DNA from: Brachycybe producta
Taxonomy: Eukaryota > Arthropoda > Diplopoda > Playtdesmida > Andrognathidae
Length of the DNA: 64,000 bases
Assembly: GCA_036925085.1 (NCBI GenBank)
Contig: JAUPFP010000036.1
Coordinates: 992,001 to 1,056,000, forward strand
Direction: 5' to 3'
Program-made: the position numbers and the translations under genes
The notes under the pieces: model-generated
Seen by the model: the letters and a program-made list of their open reading frames with translations, nothing else
What the model was told of the DNA's origin: nothing
Databases searched by the model: none
Shown: piece by piece, positions 12,608 through 28,000 of the stretch
Layout of the letters: every line of letters begins with the position of its first letter
Position numbering within the stretch: the first letter of the stretch is position 1

Positions 12608-15600
12608 TTAATAACTAGACTCGGAGTCTATCACTTCCTGTTTGAAAGGCTGAAGACTTTGTATTTTGTAAGGTTCCGTCGGTGATGGTATAGGCGTATC
12701 GGGATGTCCATTTTGGATGTGAGGATCTTGGTGCCCGTGGCCATTACTGAGGTGATCCTGTTGAGAACCTTGTTGTGAACCTTGGTGGTAATTCGGAGTT
12801 GCAACCGACATTGGATTCGAACACGAAGTTTCGGTAGGAGCTCCTAAATAGAAGAGAAAAGGAAAAACAAATTTAAATGACATTAAAACTCCCTGATTAT
12901 CAAGAAAGTGTTTAACAGAACTTTTCTTTTAGATAGTTTGCAGTAGTAGACCAACATTAAAATCATCATTGGTCAAACAAAAAATAAATTTAGACACGTT
13001 TTTCTCACAGTTTAAAAAAAAATTGAAAGTGTAATAGAAACTAGAAGAGTAAAAGAAGCTGAAGGTTTTTTTTTCATTTTGATATTAAATTATTTAATCT
13101 TCATTGTGTATATGAAAATGATTGAATAATTGACATCATTTCTAACTTCCGGAACTCTTCAATATTTTGTCTTTCAGGTACAAAATGAAGAGAAACGTAA
13201 ATGCATCTCAGAAACTAGAAGGGCAACTCAAACACTTTAGAATATTTTTATGTAGAGACGTTTCAAAATACGTTTTTAACTTTTTATGGGAGTTTGAAAA
13301 TCACTCAACTTTAAGCAGACGATATTCTTTTAAAAAAAATTTTGTCTATACAAAATTGATTTCGAAAGATATCAACATAATATTCTTAATTGATTGAGCT
13401 GCCCCTTTCAAGTTTCTCTTAATTTTGCTCCTGAAAAACAGAATAATCAGAGTTCAAAAATCAGCTGTTCACAAACAATCTCCATTTCAATTTTAAAAAT
13501 AACAAAATGAAAAGAAAAAAAACAACTTTCACTTATTCATTGACTCTCCTACTTTCTATTGCACTTTAAATCTACTGTATTCTTAAATAAGTCTTTCTCG
13601 AAAGCATGAAACAACAAATATTTTCTAATCTAAAAGAAAAGTCACTTTAAAAACACATTTTGAAGAATTGCTGGATATTATTTAAATAGAACAGATAAGA
13701 AGAAAAAAAACAATAGATTAAACAGACTACAAAAGTATTAAATAGTATTTTAAGAAAAACATAAAAACATAGTTCTAAATAACTACAAACTTCAAAGAGT
13801 AACTACAAAAGTTTTTTTTATTTCTACTAAAGTACTTTATTAAATGTGAATAAGGGGCGAATATTTGCTGAAAATTAATTTAGCAAAGCCAGCAAGTAGA
13901 AAAAACAATACGGGAATTTGTGGTGTAAAGCTAGCAACATTGCAGCAGCAAATTGCATGGCAAAATATACAAATACAAAATGAATGATGATGTGGAGACT
14001 TCATTAAAAAATGAAAATGCCTCCAAATATTCAATGTTAAAAACTAATAAATGCACAAAGCATCTGCGAGAAATATTGCACCATATTTAAATTGTTAAGT
14101 GAGAAAAGGAAAATGAAATTTTAAAGAAAAATGATGAACAACAAAAACAGTTTTGTTAAAGAAATGAGGGTAGAAAAAAGGAATAATAAGTAAATAAGCA
14201 AAGCATTTTTGTTCAATTCACCCCTTACCGCAGACTAGGCTAGGAATTGCGTAGTGTGGTCCGACCATACCTCCGAGGAGCATTTCCTGCAAAAGGTTGT
14301 CGATTTTTGCCATGCCAAACAATTTGGCAAACTGAATCTGCTCAATCATCTGCCAGGTGATGCTCTGTAACGCCGGAAGTGTTAGGAGTATCTCGCCGAA
14401 ACGTCCCCTCGAGTCGTACTGTCGGTCGTTGATGTAGTCTTCGAGAGAAAGCTGGACTTGGTAACGGAGCGACTTGATTTTACTTGGGTCACTCAGGCCA
14501 CGGGCTCCTGGGACATAAACAAATGTTCCTCACACATCGAGTCTCAAAAACAAATTTAAATAACTAGTACTAATTAAGGTTAGCTTGTGCCACCGGAAAT
14601 CACTGATCACTGTTACAGTCTAAAGATTTGTAAGTTTACTGAAACGACACCAACCGGGATCAAAAAAGACGATCGCTTTGAGGCACGCAAACTCCGTGTC
14701 ATCAATCTGGACTTCACGAAGCGGTTTAATCAATTCGTCCATAATTCTGCTTCCCATATTGCTGATCTCTATTTCGGCCGAATGCCTCGGAATCAGGTAA
14801 TCGTTTCCCAATAGAAGAATGTCCTTAAAGTGTAAGGACCTGCGAGCCAATCCCAGAAGCAGGTGTTCTCCTGCATGAGCTCGAAGTAATGCCACCTAAT
14901 TTAGCAAAACAAAAAACATATTAAAATGACTCATATGTCTCAAATTATTAGTTTTTTTTTAGTATGACATATCGAAGAATTTAAATAGAGACCGCAAGAA
15001 ATGAATACTTAATAAGAACTAATAATGGGTGCATTCGGAAACAAACAAAAAACGTTTCTTAATGTTGTAAATAATCTGGAAGGGTGATTTTGCAACCAGC
15101 TCATTTATAAGAAAACAAATTTCCAAATGTGCTTTTATATTTTTTCATTTTCTTTTCAAATATGAGCTCTAGAGAAAGCCTCATAATCTTCTAAAGAAAA
15201 CAAGTATGGTGGATTTGATGCTTGCTTTCTTAAGAAGGGTAATTGGAGCTAGCACACAGACGCCTTGCTCCAGGGCCATACACGAGCTGTTTTGGAGCTG
15301 GAGGCAAGAATAAAACTGTCTTATCATCAGGGCCATAACAAGGGCACGCAAGTTTCTAGTCCAAACTATTTGGCAGTGCCCCCCCACCCCTCATTGCTAT
15401 CGTTTCTGCTCATTGTAGACTGTATTTACAATTTAAACATCATGAACATTAAAAAAAAATTGTTTATAATGTTATATAATTTCAATTTGAAATAATATTT
15501 AATAATTAATTAGAAAATTGTGCAATATGAAGAGGATCTAGAAAGTGAATTTTTCAACAATTTTTAAATTATAAAATGTTTAAGGAATTTTATAAATTTT

Positions 15601-18600
15601 CATGCGTTAGTAATTGTATTCTCGGGCCCCCTTGAAGAATGGGCCCTGGTCTTGAGGACCAGTACAACCCACAATAGTTAGGGCCCTGCTTTATCATTTT
15701 AATTATTTTGTGCGCCCGAGACAGGCGCAAATTCACTCTCCTCGCCATAGTTATGGCTCTGATACGCAAACACGGTTGTTTCCGAATGCTACTTTTCTGT
15801 TTTATTTACAGATATTAAATAGCTTTCTGAATGCGCCCATTGACATATCATTTTTCCTTCTTATGTTATAGATCGAGGCTATCACTTGAATTGAACATAA
15901 CTAGAAAAAAGCAGCTAATAATTTCATTAAAACAGTCCAATAGCGTTAATTAGGAAGAAAAAAAAGATATATTTATCCAAAGAAAAGGTTAATTTTTGGG
16001 GCTAAGCTTCTAAGTAGTAAAAAAAAAAAGATTCGTGGCTCCATTTAGAAATAGTAGAAGACATCATTAAAACCAATCTTATTTAATATCATCAACTGCA
16101 ACAAAATAATAAATCTTAAAAATTTTGCTAACTTAACTAGAAATAGAAAAAAAAAATGTCTCCACTTGACAACGACAAGCACATATACACACACACGTTA
16201 ATCGAGAGAGCACGCGGGTCACCGACAAAGGTCGCCATTGGGTCAAGATGAAGGACACAACTGCGAAAATATTGCACCAACAGAAAAGAGACGAAATACG
16301 AAACCACGCAGCTTTTTTTTTTTTTGCATAAATGTTCAAACATTTGTTGGTATATTTCGCAGTGTCCAAATTGGCACACGACAGGACTCACTTGGACAGA
16401 CTCTTTTTCAAAACGAAAATCCAATTTTTCATGCTCCAATTCCACTTGGAATCATTTTTTTTTAATTGGACCATACGAATATAATTCCACAAAATTTTAA
16501 CATAGTCTATACAGACATTTAATACAAATGTTAGATAGAAACCGATTATTACCTGATCATCGAGAGCTAATTCGCAAAATGCGGGAATGTATTTGGCCCA
16601 TTCGACCAACACGAGAAGTTGCTGCTTCATCGATTCGCAAACATCATTTATGTTGGCCACTTTCTTGTTCGACATCGTATTGTCCAATATCGGGGGACCG
16701 ATCTAACGAAAACATAAACAAAATGTTAAATTTACACTTTAAAATCTTCTTAAAATGCATCATCTAAAGTGTAAATTGATGCTGCGGCGCACTATAAATT
16801 CTAGTTATTCTACCTTTCAGGACCATAAATTCCATAATTACGAAAAACTTGAAAGTGTTTTAGAAACTAGAAGGATAGCTCAGTCACTTAAGGGTATTTT
16901 CATGTTGATACCCTTCGAAATATACTATTTATGTCAGTTTGAAAGATAGCATCATGAAAATATATACTAACTATTAAGTGATTCAGTTACTTTTCTAGTT
17001 AGCAAAACACTTTCAAGTCTCTTAATTTTGCTTCTAAAAGACAGAAAATAGCCAGCGTTCTAAGGTTCGCTTACACTTTAAAATCACCTTCTAAAACACT
17101 TTCAAATTTTTCTTAATGTTGCTGATTTATTTTGAAAGTGCCATAAAAAGATTATAAAAGATATCAACATGAAAAACTGCATGTTTTAAGTGATTCAGCA
17201 ACCCTTCTAGTTACTAAAACACGTTCAAGCCCATCTTAATTTTCCTTCTAAAAGGTAGAATATATCTAAGAGTTGTTGGCATTTGACTTAAGACAATGAA
17301 TTTTTACCTGTCTCGAAAGCATTTCGGCATTGAGTAGTGTAGTTACGGATAAACCACCGTTGTTCAACTGTTCGTCGTAACTCGGTCTACGAATACTAAT
17401 ACGATCTCTTTCGTTTTGAACAGCTAGAAAAATCGAGATTTATATTCATTAAAAAAAAACCCTCCTCCATCCAAAATATAGCAGGTTACAACCAATATGA
17501 CACCGACCTTCTTTTTTCATTCCGGCACGAAAACACTTCTTGAGCCGACAATACCGACACTGATTCCTCTTGTCCTTGTCAACGACGCAACACCGGTTGA
17601 ATCGACACGTGTAAATGTGGTTCTTTCGAACGCTGCGACGGAAAAATCCCTTGCAACCATCACAACTTGCAGCACCGTAATGTTTGCCGGTTGCTCTGTC
17701 ACCACAGATGGCACAATATTGGCTGATCTGATTGTTGACATTGCCAGCAGCCATACTGGCAACCAATGAAGTCGGTGGAGGTCCATGGAGGACCATTTCC
17801 GAATCTAAATACACAAAAACACAACATACATTTTTCATTTAAAAAAAATAAATAAAGCCCATTTATTAACATGTTTTCTCAACCGAGTTTCGAACTCTTA
17901 ATTATTCTGCGTTTCAGGATTTTAAAGAGAAATTGAAAGTGTGTTAGAAACTAGGAGGGTAGCCGAATCACTTAATAGTACTTTTATGTTGATAATAATT
18001 TAAAATATTTCTTTTTTCTTGTCTGCTTTTAAGTTAGGTTATTTTCATACTGTCATAAAAAGCTTATTTTAAAAAAAAATATCAACATAAAATTATCCTT
18101 AAGGGATTCAGATACCCTTCTAGTTTCTAAAAATTTCTAGTTTCTCTTTATGTTGCTCCTGAAAGACATAATAACTAAAGTTCAAAGGACGTTTACTCTT
18201 TATAACCACCTTAATTATATAATAAGTTTATTCAACTCCATATTCATATTCATTTATATATTTAGTCTACATTCAAAAAAATATGTAAACAAAAATGTGC
18301 ACCTGCATTTAAAAGGATTTTTTTTTTTGCAAAAACAAACATGAACTTATTTTATTTGAAGAACAAAATCTGCAAAAATGATTTGCAACAGTTTCATAAA
18401 TCTGCGTGAAGTTTTTCAGTTAACTTTTGAAGTTTTCTTCAACAAGAAAAAAAAAAGACCTACTAAAGTGTCTTTTACAAGAAAGTCTTTGATGGTTTTT
18501 TTTTGGTGGTGTCCATAGATACGAATTAACACGCGGCCACCTGCAACACTTATTCAAAGAAACGTTTTGAAGAAGACAGAAATCTTTCACCGCCCAAATA

Positions 18601-21600
18601 AATCTTAATTTAGATGACCCATAAATACCATGGCGAACCCCCTTAAGATTTTTATTTCAGGCTATTTGTATACCCATTACATTTCATTATTAGCCAGTGC
18701 TAACACTAAGGGTTTGAACACACTGATCACTTTTGGTGGTCAATTTAGACTGTAAAATAAAGTCTGGTTGTCGCCAAAACCGACCACTTCGAATCTTTCT
18801 ATAAAAAACACATAGCAAATTGCAACCACCGCACGCGACCACCTGCAACTTCATTTTGCCAGTCAGAATCGACAACCAAATGTGGTATGTGTGTGAAACG
18901 TCTAAATAATAAACACATTGACCACAGCAAATGGGTTTTGCAGACACAATTTTTAATACCGGGTATCTTTTAAAATTGCAAAATATTAAAGTTAGAACTT
19001 GGCTTGTTTCTACAGTCGCCTCAATCCCATGTAAATGGAAGCTTGTGATGTCAGAGAGGTTGAGAGGTTTAGAACGGTATTAAAACCAGGCTAATAATAA
19101 TAATAAAAAAAAATGAAATCTTGCGTTTTAAACTTTTTCTATCAGATAAAATAACACAAACATAGCTTTCTTGGTCAAACCCTCTGACGTCACAAGCTTC
19201 CAGTTACAGTGAAGCGATTACAGAAACAAACCAAGTTCTAACTTTTACATTTCACGATTTTTAAACGTCAACAAAGATATTACAAGTTTTTAGTTTTTTT
19301 TTTTAACAAAACAGTATTAAAATAACAGCAAATTATTACTGAAATTAGATAAAATCAATTTTGCAGTGGGGGAAAAAAAGCTAAAAAGATTTCAAAACAA
19401 CATTTTAGAAAAAAGTTAGGGTTTTATAAAAAACTTTGAAGATACACGAAGTGCATTGACATGGTTGATAAACTTTTACAGAACTAAATTTGAAAAAAAA
19501 AATTAAATTGTATTTAAAACTATAATAGTAGGTTGTTAATAAAGAAAAAGTATTTTCATAACATTTTTATCTTCTAAAATTAAACTTTTTGTGACAGTTT
19601 AAAAAAAACATTCTTCTCAAACCAATAATACAAAAATCAATTTCAAATTTGATTATTTTTTAACTTCTACACAAAAGTTTGTTTTTAACGATATCGTCAT
19701 AAAAATTAATTTAACATAATCGTTTACTCTTCTAGTTTCTAAAAAAAAAATTAGTTTATGTAAAAAGTTTACGTTTACTTTCTAAAAATGTTTGCTTATT
19801 GTCACCTTTTGACAGATAATGTTCTGAATATAAAAAAAAGCAGAGAAAGGATGTGGAACAAATTGGACCAAGTGAACCCATTCCATAGTTCACAATTTCT
19901 TATCTTTATTACTTTTAAGTAGCCAATAATACCGGCAACATTTAATTAATTAACTCAATTAAAAATGAACACGCACAATAATTTAGATGTCTGCAAACAA
20001 AAATTTCACTCAATGACAAAAAAAAAACATAACTGTAAATTTCATTTTCTGCTGACATTTTTTTTTAAAAAAAATGTGTTTTGTTTCTTCCATTATAAAT
20101 GATATTCAAAAATATTTTTAAAAAATTTCAATAAATCGTAGAAAAAAAATAATTCTTTACCAGGAAACATGGGCCCCATGTCGTAATACTCAATCGTTGA
20201 TGGAAACGTCTTCGTATTTGAAAAGTAACTTGATAAAAAAATGTTTCAGGTCTATGGATTGACCACTTGACCAATGCACATTGACCAACACAACAGCCCA
20301 CGTAAAAAAAAACACAGCAGCTGCAGCAACACAAGTTCACGACCACGTCAAAAAAAAACGTGGTATATAAATAGTAAAAAAAATATATTGTATGGCACGC
20401 GTACGCACGTAGAAAAATGTGGCCCAAAAAAGTTTGGCACTTTTAGTATAGAGGCCAAAAACTTGACCGAATGGATGATTGGGCCCTGGCCACAAGTCAA
20501 GTCAGACAGAATCAGTTCAGCTGAATGCCCTATGTGTACCAAGTTCACACTTTTTAAATACTCGGTGCCAAAGTCTCGGAAAAGACCCCCCCTTTGTATT
20601 CCTCCTACTATTACTCCCTCCTCTCATCCAAGTGGCTGATCCAATTTTGACCACCCCTAAATGCACAACAAATCCCCAAACGTTATTATACTAATGTCTC
20701 CCCCTCAAAAATATAACAAAAGTAAGAAAACAAATATACATCCATAAAAAAAAAAGTTGTAGTTGACCACTTTTTGTTTGAAAGCCTCAAAAGTCACTAA
20801 TTAATTGATTACTCATCCAATAAGATGTTGATTGGAGAGAGAGAGATCGAGCGAGAGAGAGAGAGATCGAGCGAGGGGTCCCAGGAGGTTTTGCAGGCGC
20901 ATGCATCCATGCATGTATCCAATGTATACACTAACTGGACACTTGATATATACTTTTTATCATCGTAATTTCAGCATCTGATTGTTATCTTTTTTCTATT
21001 GTGAACACGAGGTACCCTATGGGTCCAAACACTTCAAAATTTGAGAAACGTGTGCTTCTTCTTAGCTGTTTCCATGTACTGATTTGGATTCACTCACTGT
21101 GTTATTCGTCATAATTGATAATTAATAATAATTCACACACAAAAAATATTGTGAACTTGAGAAGAGTAGAGAAGAAAGTTTTCTTACAAACCGTACAAAA
21201 CCTATATCTTTTAGAAGTTGTCTGATTTCTTAATTAAAGCCAATTCTTTTTTTTAAAAAAAAATCTGCACAAAGTTGTGTAGTCGCAGAAGAAACATTTT
21301 GTAGAACTGAACTCAGCTGAAAAAGTATTTTAAAACTTTTTTTCTCACATGAACTTTTTTTTTAAAAGTTGTATTATTTCATATATTAAAAGTACACAAA
21401 AAAGTTTTGTAAAAACATTGTTGTTCTTTTAAAAGTTGCCTAATTTCTTAATATAATTTACATACACACAAAAAAGGTTGTGTAGCTGCAGTAAACGAAG
21501 TTTGTAGAACTCGGAACGCAAAAAAAAAAAAGTTTATCAAAACTTCTCATTTTAAAAGTTATATAATTATTTCTTATTTTCAAATATTATAAAGAAAACG

Positions 21601-22045
21601 GACGGATGCATGACCAATATATCGAAGAAGTGAACAAAAAAAGACCTGATGATGGTGACTCACACAACTTTGTGAACAGTTACTCTTGAATATAATACAT
21701 AGATTACAATCCAAGTGAACAAACCACAATCCGAAATTCCTCCTAATAAACACACATCACAATTTTTTTTCTAACTAATATGTATACCCAGCAAGTGTTG
21801 CCCGTGGTGTCAGTAGAGAACCCGGACTCAAACCTCAGTGGACAAACTTTATTTTTTTAAAAAAAAAAAAGTTTTATTTCAAAACAGCTACACAAACATC
21901 ATAATGTATTATATTATATCCCACCCACTAAATACTAACAATCTCAAAAAGTAGACCAATAATTTTGTTTCAATTTGTAACACGTAATTTCTTTGCTTGG
22001 CAACCAAGATATGTCTCTCTTTCTATATATGCAAGCTTATCAAAT

Positions 22046-22079
<34 letters not shown>

Positions 22080-25000
22080 TATCAGAATGACTGACTAACT
22101 GGCACCCAACCTTCCAATATTAAAGTAAATTATAAAAAAACACCACAGATGCGGAAATGTTTTTTTATAAGGTGGTTTTAAAGTGTAAACGCCCCTCAAA
22201 CTCTGGTTATTCTGTATTTTATAGGAAAAAAAATTGAGAAATTTTAAAATGTGATATAGATACTAGAAGGGTAGCTCAATCACTTAAGGGTGCTACTTTA
22301 CCTGCAGATATATTTTTTAAAATAAGCTTTTTATTTCAGTTTGAAAATGATCCAAAAAGTAATCAGACAATGTTTTCATTTTTGTCTTATAAAAAGTTTA
22401 TTTTGAAAGATATCAACGCGCGAAAATACAATTAATTGAAACAACTACCATTCTAGTTTCTAAAACACACTTTCAAGTTCTTCTTAGCTGTTGCTTCGAA
22501 AACACAAGAAAACCAGAGTTTGAAAATCAGATATTCGTGCAAAAATATTTAAAATATCATAAAAATATGTTGCATAATCTTATTTATTCTAAAGACCCAC
22601 AAGAAAGTAACCGCGGGAATGTGTAATAAAAGTATTTGATGACTTATAATAATATTATATGATAGATAAAAAAATATTTTGTTGAAAGAAAAAAAACCAC
22701 CGAATAAATAAATTATTAACATAATAATATATTAGATGTATACATGTATATGTACGAGCTCGTATATTCGTATAAATGTATCGGTCACATGGTCATCGTT
22801 GGTCAGTGTTGACAATCACGATCCAAAAGTGTGCTCAACGCGTGTAAATTGTAATCGCGATGACGTTTAAAACGAAAAACTGACAAAACCAAAACATATA
22901 AATAAAGATATCATTTTAAAACCAATTATGACAGTTGGAAGAAAAAAAAAATTTACAACTTTTTTTTCATTTAATTTCTCTCTCTCTCTCTCTCTCTTTC
23001 TCTTTCTAATATATATCTATTTCACACTTGTGAAATAATTGCATATAATAATTTAAAATTATTTACTAAAGTAATCTTTAAAAAAATCATTTTCAATAAA
23101 CTTGAAAATCATTTTCAATAAACTTGAAAATCATTTTAGAAGTTCTTACATCATAAATTCACTTTCAATTTTTTTTTTTCAAAAAAAAAACATGGAAAAG
23201 ATATCAAAAATTATAATTTTTAAAAGATGTGACTTATTAATAACAGTGCAATTACAAAGGTCTTCATCTCAAATCTCAAAAAAACTATAAATAGAATTGT
23301 CAAAAGTTAATTAATGATTGTATATGCTTAATTGCTGCAAGACAATTGGTAATAAAAATCATCCAATAAGGCAAAATAAAATATATTTACACTAAAACAA
23401 TGTTTTAAGTTTCAATTGCAATGCAATCCGGTTAATGCAAAACTTTTTTTTTTTGCTTTGTATTTTCTCACATTTGAAAATTTTCTTTTAAAATGTTATT
23501 TTTTATTATGTTGGTGATGATGAGTCGATGACTAAAATAAGATGTCCTGACGAGACATGACCCATCATCAACCTTCACCCTCTTCCTAAACTCAAAAACC
23601 CATCCACATCTTTGAAAAAGATCTTTCAACCCCTCACTTTTTCTTCCCCTATCCTCAAGACACTTGAGTGTTTATAGTCAGATAATAGTCAAACAATCAA
23701 TTCATATCTAGGGATAACCAAAAAAAACTATCCTAAATCCCTAGAGACATGTTTCTTTAACAGTTGGTCCCATATAGCAAAAAAAAAACAACTTGAGAAA
23801 TGGCCATTCTAGTATCCAATGAAACACCTGAGTTTTTATTGAATGTCACTGGTTATAACATAGGTATTGAGTGTTGCCATGCCGTATATTTCCGTTGCTA
23901 CCCAAGTAATTATCTCAAAAGATAAACTATAAAAAAAAATTACAATTTCAATTTTTCAAACTTATTTTGCAAATTTTCCGGTTACTTAATATAAAAGTAA
24001 AAATCCGTTTTGTATTTATAAAAGGTGAACACTATTTTTGACCCCCTTGTAGTTAGTTACTAATAATGCTAGTTATCCTCAATACAACACATTAGTATAT
24101 CACAAAATAAAATAAGACACATTTAGGGTTGGAACACAAGAGGCCACCTTTGGTGGTCGATTTCGACCATTATCGCCAAAACCGGCCACTTCGAGTCTTT
24201 CCATAAAGAAATAAAACCACTGGCAACTTCAATTTATGACCTGTGTGTCAAGGGCCTTACATTTTAAATTTTACTCTTGTATCACTGGGAACAGAATCCA
24301 TAATTGTCATTTTCTATTGTGTTTAAAACCCTTTGTTTTTTCTTAATAAAAAAAAGGAAAGTTTTTTAAAATCTATTTTAGACAATAAACGGGTTGTTTA
24401 GAGGCTAAAATAATTTTAAAAAACCTCTTGTTGCGTGATACTTAAATCTGAGAGAACTCTAGAGACTAAACAGACTTCTTTTGTTGCAAAAAGCATAATT
24501 TGTTCCATTTTAATCTAATTATCATTATCATCAACGTCTTGCAATGTTTCTCAAAACAAATTAAACAATATTAAAGAAATTAAACAGCCTAACGTCCAAG
24601 CACTTAGCAATGTTCGAAGAAATTACTTTCGAAAGTAATTCTGATTACTTTTGAAAGTAATTTGTCACAATTACATACAATTATTTTAAAAAGTAATTTC
24701 TTCCAAAACTGGTAATTCATATTAATATATTACCTGTAAAACTTCACCAATTTACAAACATACAATTACATTATTCTCTAAGGAACCTAATATAATACAA
24801 CTAACTCTTAATTGGGTATACTATTAATATAGCTTGTTGTCCAAGTCACTGTCCATTGGACCATTTCCACTTGGATACAGGTGATCTAACTGTAAAGTTA
24901 CAATAATAAGGTCAACCATGTGATAGGCTGACCAGTGCATGATTACTGAAGGAGCGACAGTAGCAACTAAATAGACGAAATGAGTCATCATCAGGTCAAC

Positions 25001-28000
25001 CTCTGACATGTACAGTTCATCATTTCACTTGTTTTAGGCCCTATCTATTTTTATAACTTAATTATATTGGAAACCAATATGTCTATCAGAAAAAGGGATT
25101 CCCCCTTCATCCAAAAGTCAAATTTTTTTTATTCCCTTCTAAACAACTACTTTTTGTAAAAAAAAAGTTGGTCATTTCTACCAACCAGCCCAGATTTTTA
25201 ACAGAGGGCTGATGTACTTGACCTTAAACTAAACCCCTAAAAAAGCGAGAGTCTCACCATGTCAGTTCAGACACCCCTTATAGTCCTATTACTCCCATTT
25301 CGCTTGCCACCCACAACATTTGAGCCCTGAATAATAATAATAATAATAATATGTGACCACAAAAAAAAAACATAAGCCTACAAACCCAACCTAAGATTTG
25401 ACCTAAATTACGACTTGACCTATTGAACCATAACTATAAATCTATTTATGGTACAATAAAAATTACAAGGGGTCTTCTCCACGCAGTATATTCATTATGT
25501 ATAAATGGCAACACAAACAGCAATCTGACACCTGACACTCAAGAATTAGCATATTCAAAATAGCTACATTAATAATTACATTCTGGAGGCTAAACATAGT
25601 CACAACTGCTGACTACATGTTAAAAACGACACATAAATATTTAATATGATAAATATTCTTTATGTTATTCTTTATGTTATGTTCATATAAAAAATATTTA
25701 ACATATTCAATATTCGTATTTAACGCGTTTTAATGAAGTAATAAAAAAATTATTTGAACACTTTTAAAACGCAATCAAAGTATAAACCGTGTAACTTTCA
25801 CATTTTAAACGATTTTAATTTGCGATAATTTTTTTTGATAAATAAAATGTTGTCTGAAGTATTATTTAACGACGAGATTGAAAGGTCTAAATTTTCTAGA
25901 CCCTCTGATACGAAAAAAAAAACGGCGAGACACAAATTCATAATCATGTCAAAAGTTAATCATCAAATATCTAAAATTAAATTAATTTAAAAAAAATAAT
26001 AAACTTTTTTTTTTATAATAATGTTAAGTTTTTGGAACCAAAAGAGTTATGAAAATTTCCAAAAGATTAATGTGCAAATAAAAATTCAACGCTATTCGCG
26101 CACTTTTTTTTTAGAAATTGTACATTTTATGCAATTAGAAAATGAGTTTAAAAAATGTTAGAAAATTTATCATTGCATGTAATTAAAAAAAAGCACGATT
26201 AATTAATAATGGCTAAAATATGTATTTTCAAAATCATAAGAAGCAATAACAGAATAGTCCTACTTAGAATCAAAATGATTTCTTTTTAGAAATTACTTTT
26301 CTAGAATTTTTTCCTCGACAAAATTATGCGAATTTGTGCAAATCTCTCAAATTCGAACTATCTTTTATTCATTTTTATTTTTCATTTCAAAGGATGGTTT
26401 AGGAACTGTGCTGATTTTCGAACTCAGATTATTCGGTCTTTCTGGAGCAAAATTAAGAGAAACTAGAATGGTACCCTCACCCGTACACCTCAATTTTCAT
26501 GTTAACATTTTTCAAAATCCAACTTTTTACAGACATAAATTTACTAAATAATCGTCTGCTTAAAATTGGGTCATTTTCAAACTCACATAAAAAGTTTATT
26601 TTGAAAGATAACAACATCATACCAACATGAAAATCATTTAAAATGATGGAGCAAATTAAAATTTTGCATTTTGTACAAACGTTAGGTCACAGTTATGAAT
26701 AAATTATTTTTTTTTTGTTCCCATGATTTTTTTTACAAGAGAGATCATTTTTCATCATCAGTCGAATGAAATCTTTATTTCATAACTTTGAGCAGATATT
26801 ACAAGCCATAGAAGAAGAAGAAAAAAATAACTTTTTGAAGAGTTTAGGACGAATACCAGATGACTCCCCCCCCCTCAACCTCCCTTTTTCAAAATCCCCC
26901 CATTTGCAATCTTATTTCCATCATCTTAATAAATTTCAGCAATGACCAAAAAAAAAAAACACCAATGTTTTTTATCTTTCATTGAGAAGCAACTCAAAAC
27001 CGCTTAATGTTCTGCTAATGAAAGTGGACAGCACCTTATATACAGTATACTTACATAAACAATCCCAATTATTAGCAAAACCAATGAATAGGAAACGGGT
27101 TTTTTTTCTTTTCTTTTCTTCTTGTTGCTAAACTGCAATAATCATTTGCAGAAAGACAAATTTTAAGATTATATTTATATACAAGTAAAAACTATCTTCG
27201 AAACTCATTTCATGTATAAGTTGGTTTTAAAGTGTGAACACCCCTCAAACTCTGTTTAGTATTTACTCTTGTCTTTCGGGAGCACACGTTTTAGAAACTA
27301 GAAGGCTTGCTCAATCACTTAATTTACCTTGTTATCTTTCAAAATAAGCTTTTTACGTGACTTTGAAAATCCCAACATTAAAAAGTTTATTTTTGAAAAA
27401 TATCAATAAAAAAACAAAAAGTTGAGTTACCCCTTAAAGTATCTAAAACACTAGTTTCCATTCATTTTGCTTCTATAAGAAATCTTAACGTTAATTTCAT
27501 ATTGATATTTTTTAAAAATAAACTTTTTATATCAGTTTAAAAATGATCCAACCTTTACTTTCTAGTTTCTAAAACACTTTCAATTTCCAATTAGTGGTGT
27601 GCTCATAATACGCAATAATACAGGATGAGCCAGATAAAAAAAATGACTGAAACTATTAATGTGGCCCACACCATGTAAAAGTTCAAATATTAATAGTCAA
27701 CTACCCAATGAAAATCTATAAAATTAATTTTGCAAATCGCCATAAAATGACATTAAATAGGTTTTTTTTAGTGAGTGTTGCATGTTACTAAATGGTAAAA
27801 TGAGAAATAGCAATATATATTGAGTGATGGAAATCTTAAAAATGTCAAAAAGGTCACCAATATTTTAGTTCAACTACACAAAGTTGATGAAACAAATCAA
27901 TCATTTTTGGATACTTATTTCTTTACATTCGTCAAGAATTAAAAAATGATAAAAAAAATTGGTTGAACCAAAAAGTTATATTTATAAATTATAATATAGT

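Noticed and set aside
17497-17769. Plus-strand frame over the HNF4 DNA-binding exon
   Set aside because: Antisense shadow of the zinc-finger exon.
20274-20639. Plus-strand 121-codon frame
   Set aside because: No recognisable domain, no promoter or splice sites, and composition like surrounding intron.
24824-25009. Minus-strand 61-codon frame of higher GC, considered as another HNF4 exon
   Set aside because: It lacks a phase-1 donor at its end and stops in frame; no similarity to HNF4 N-termini.
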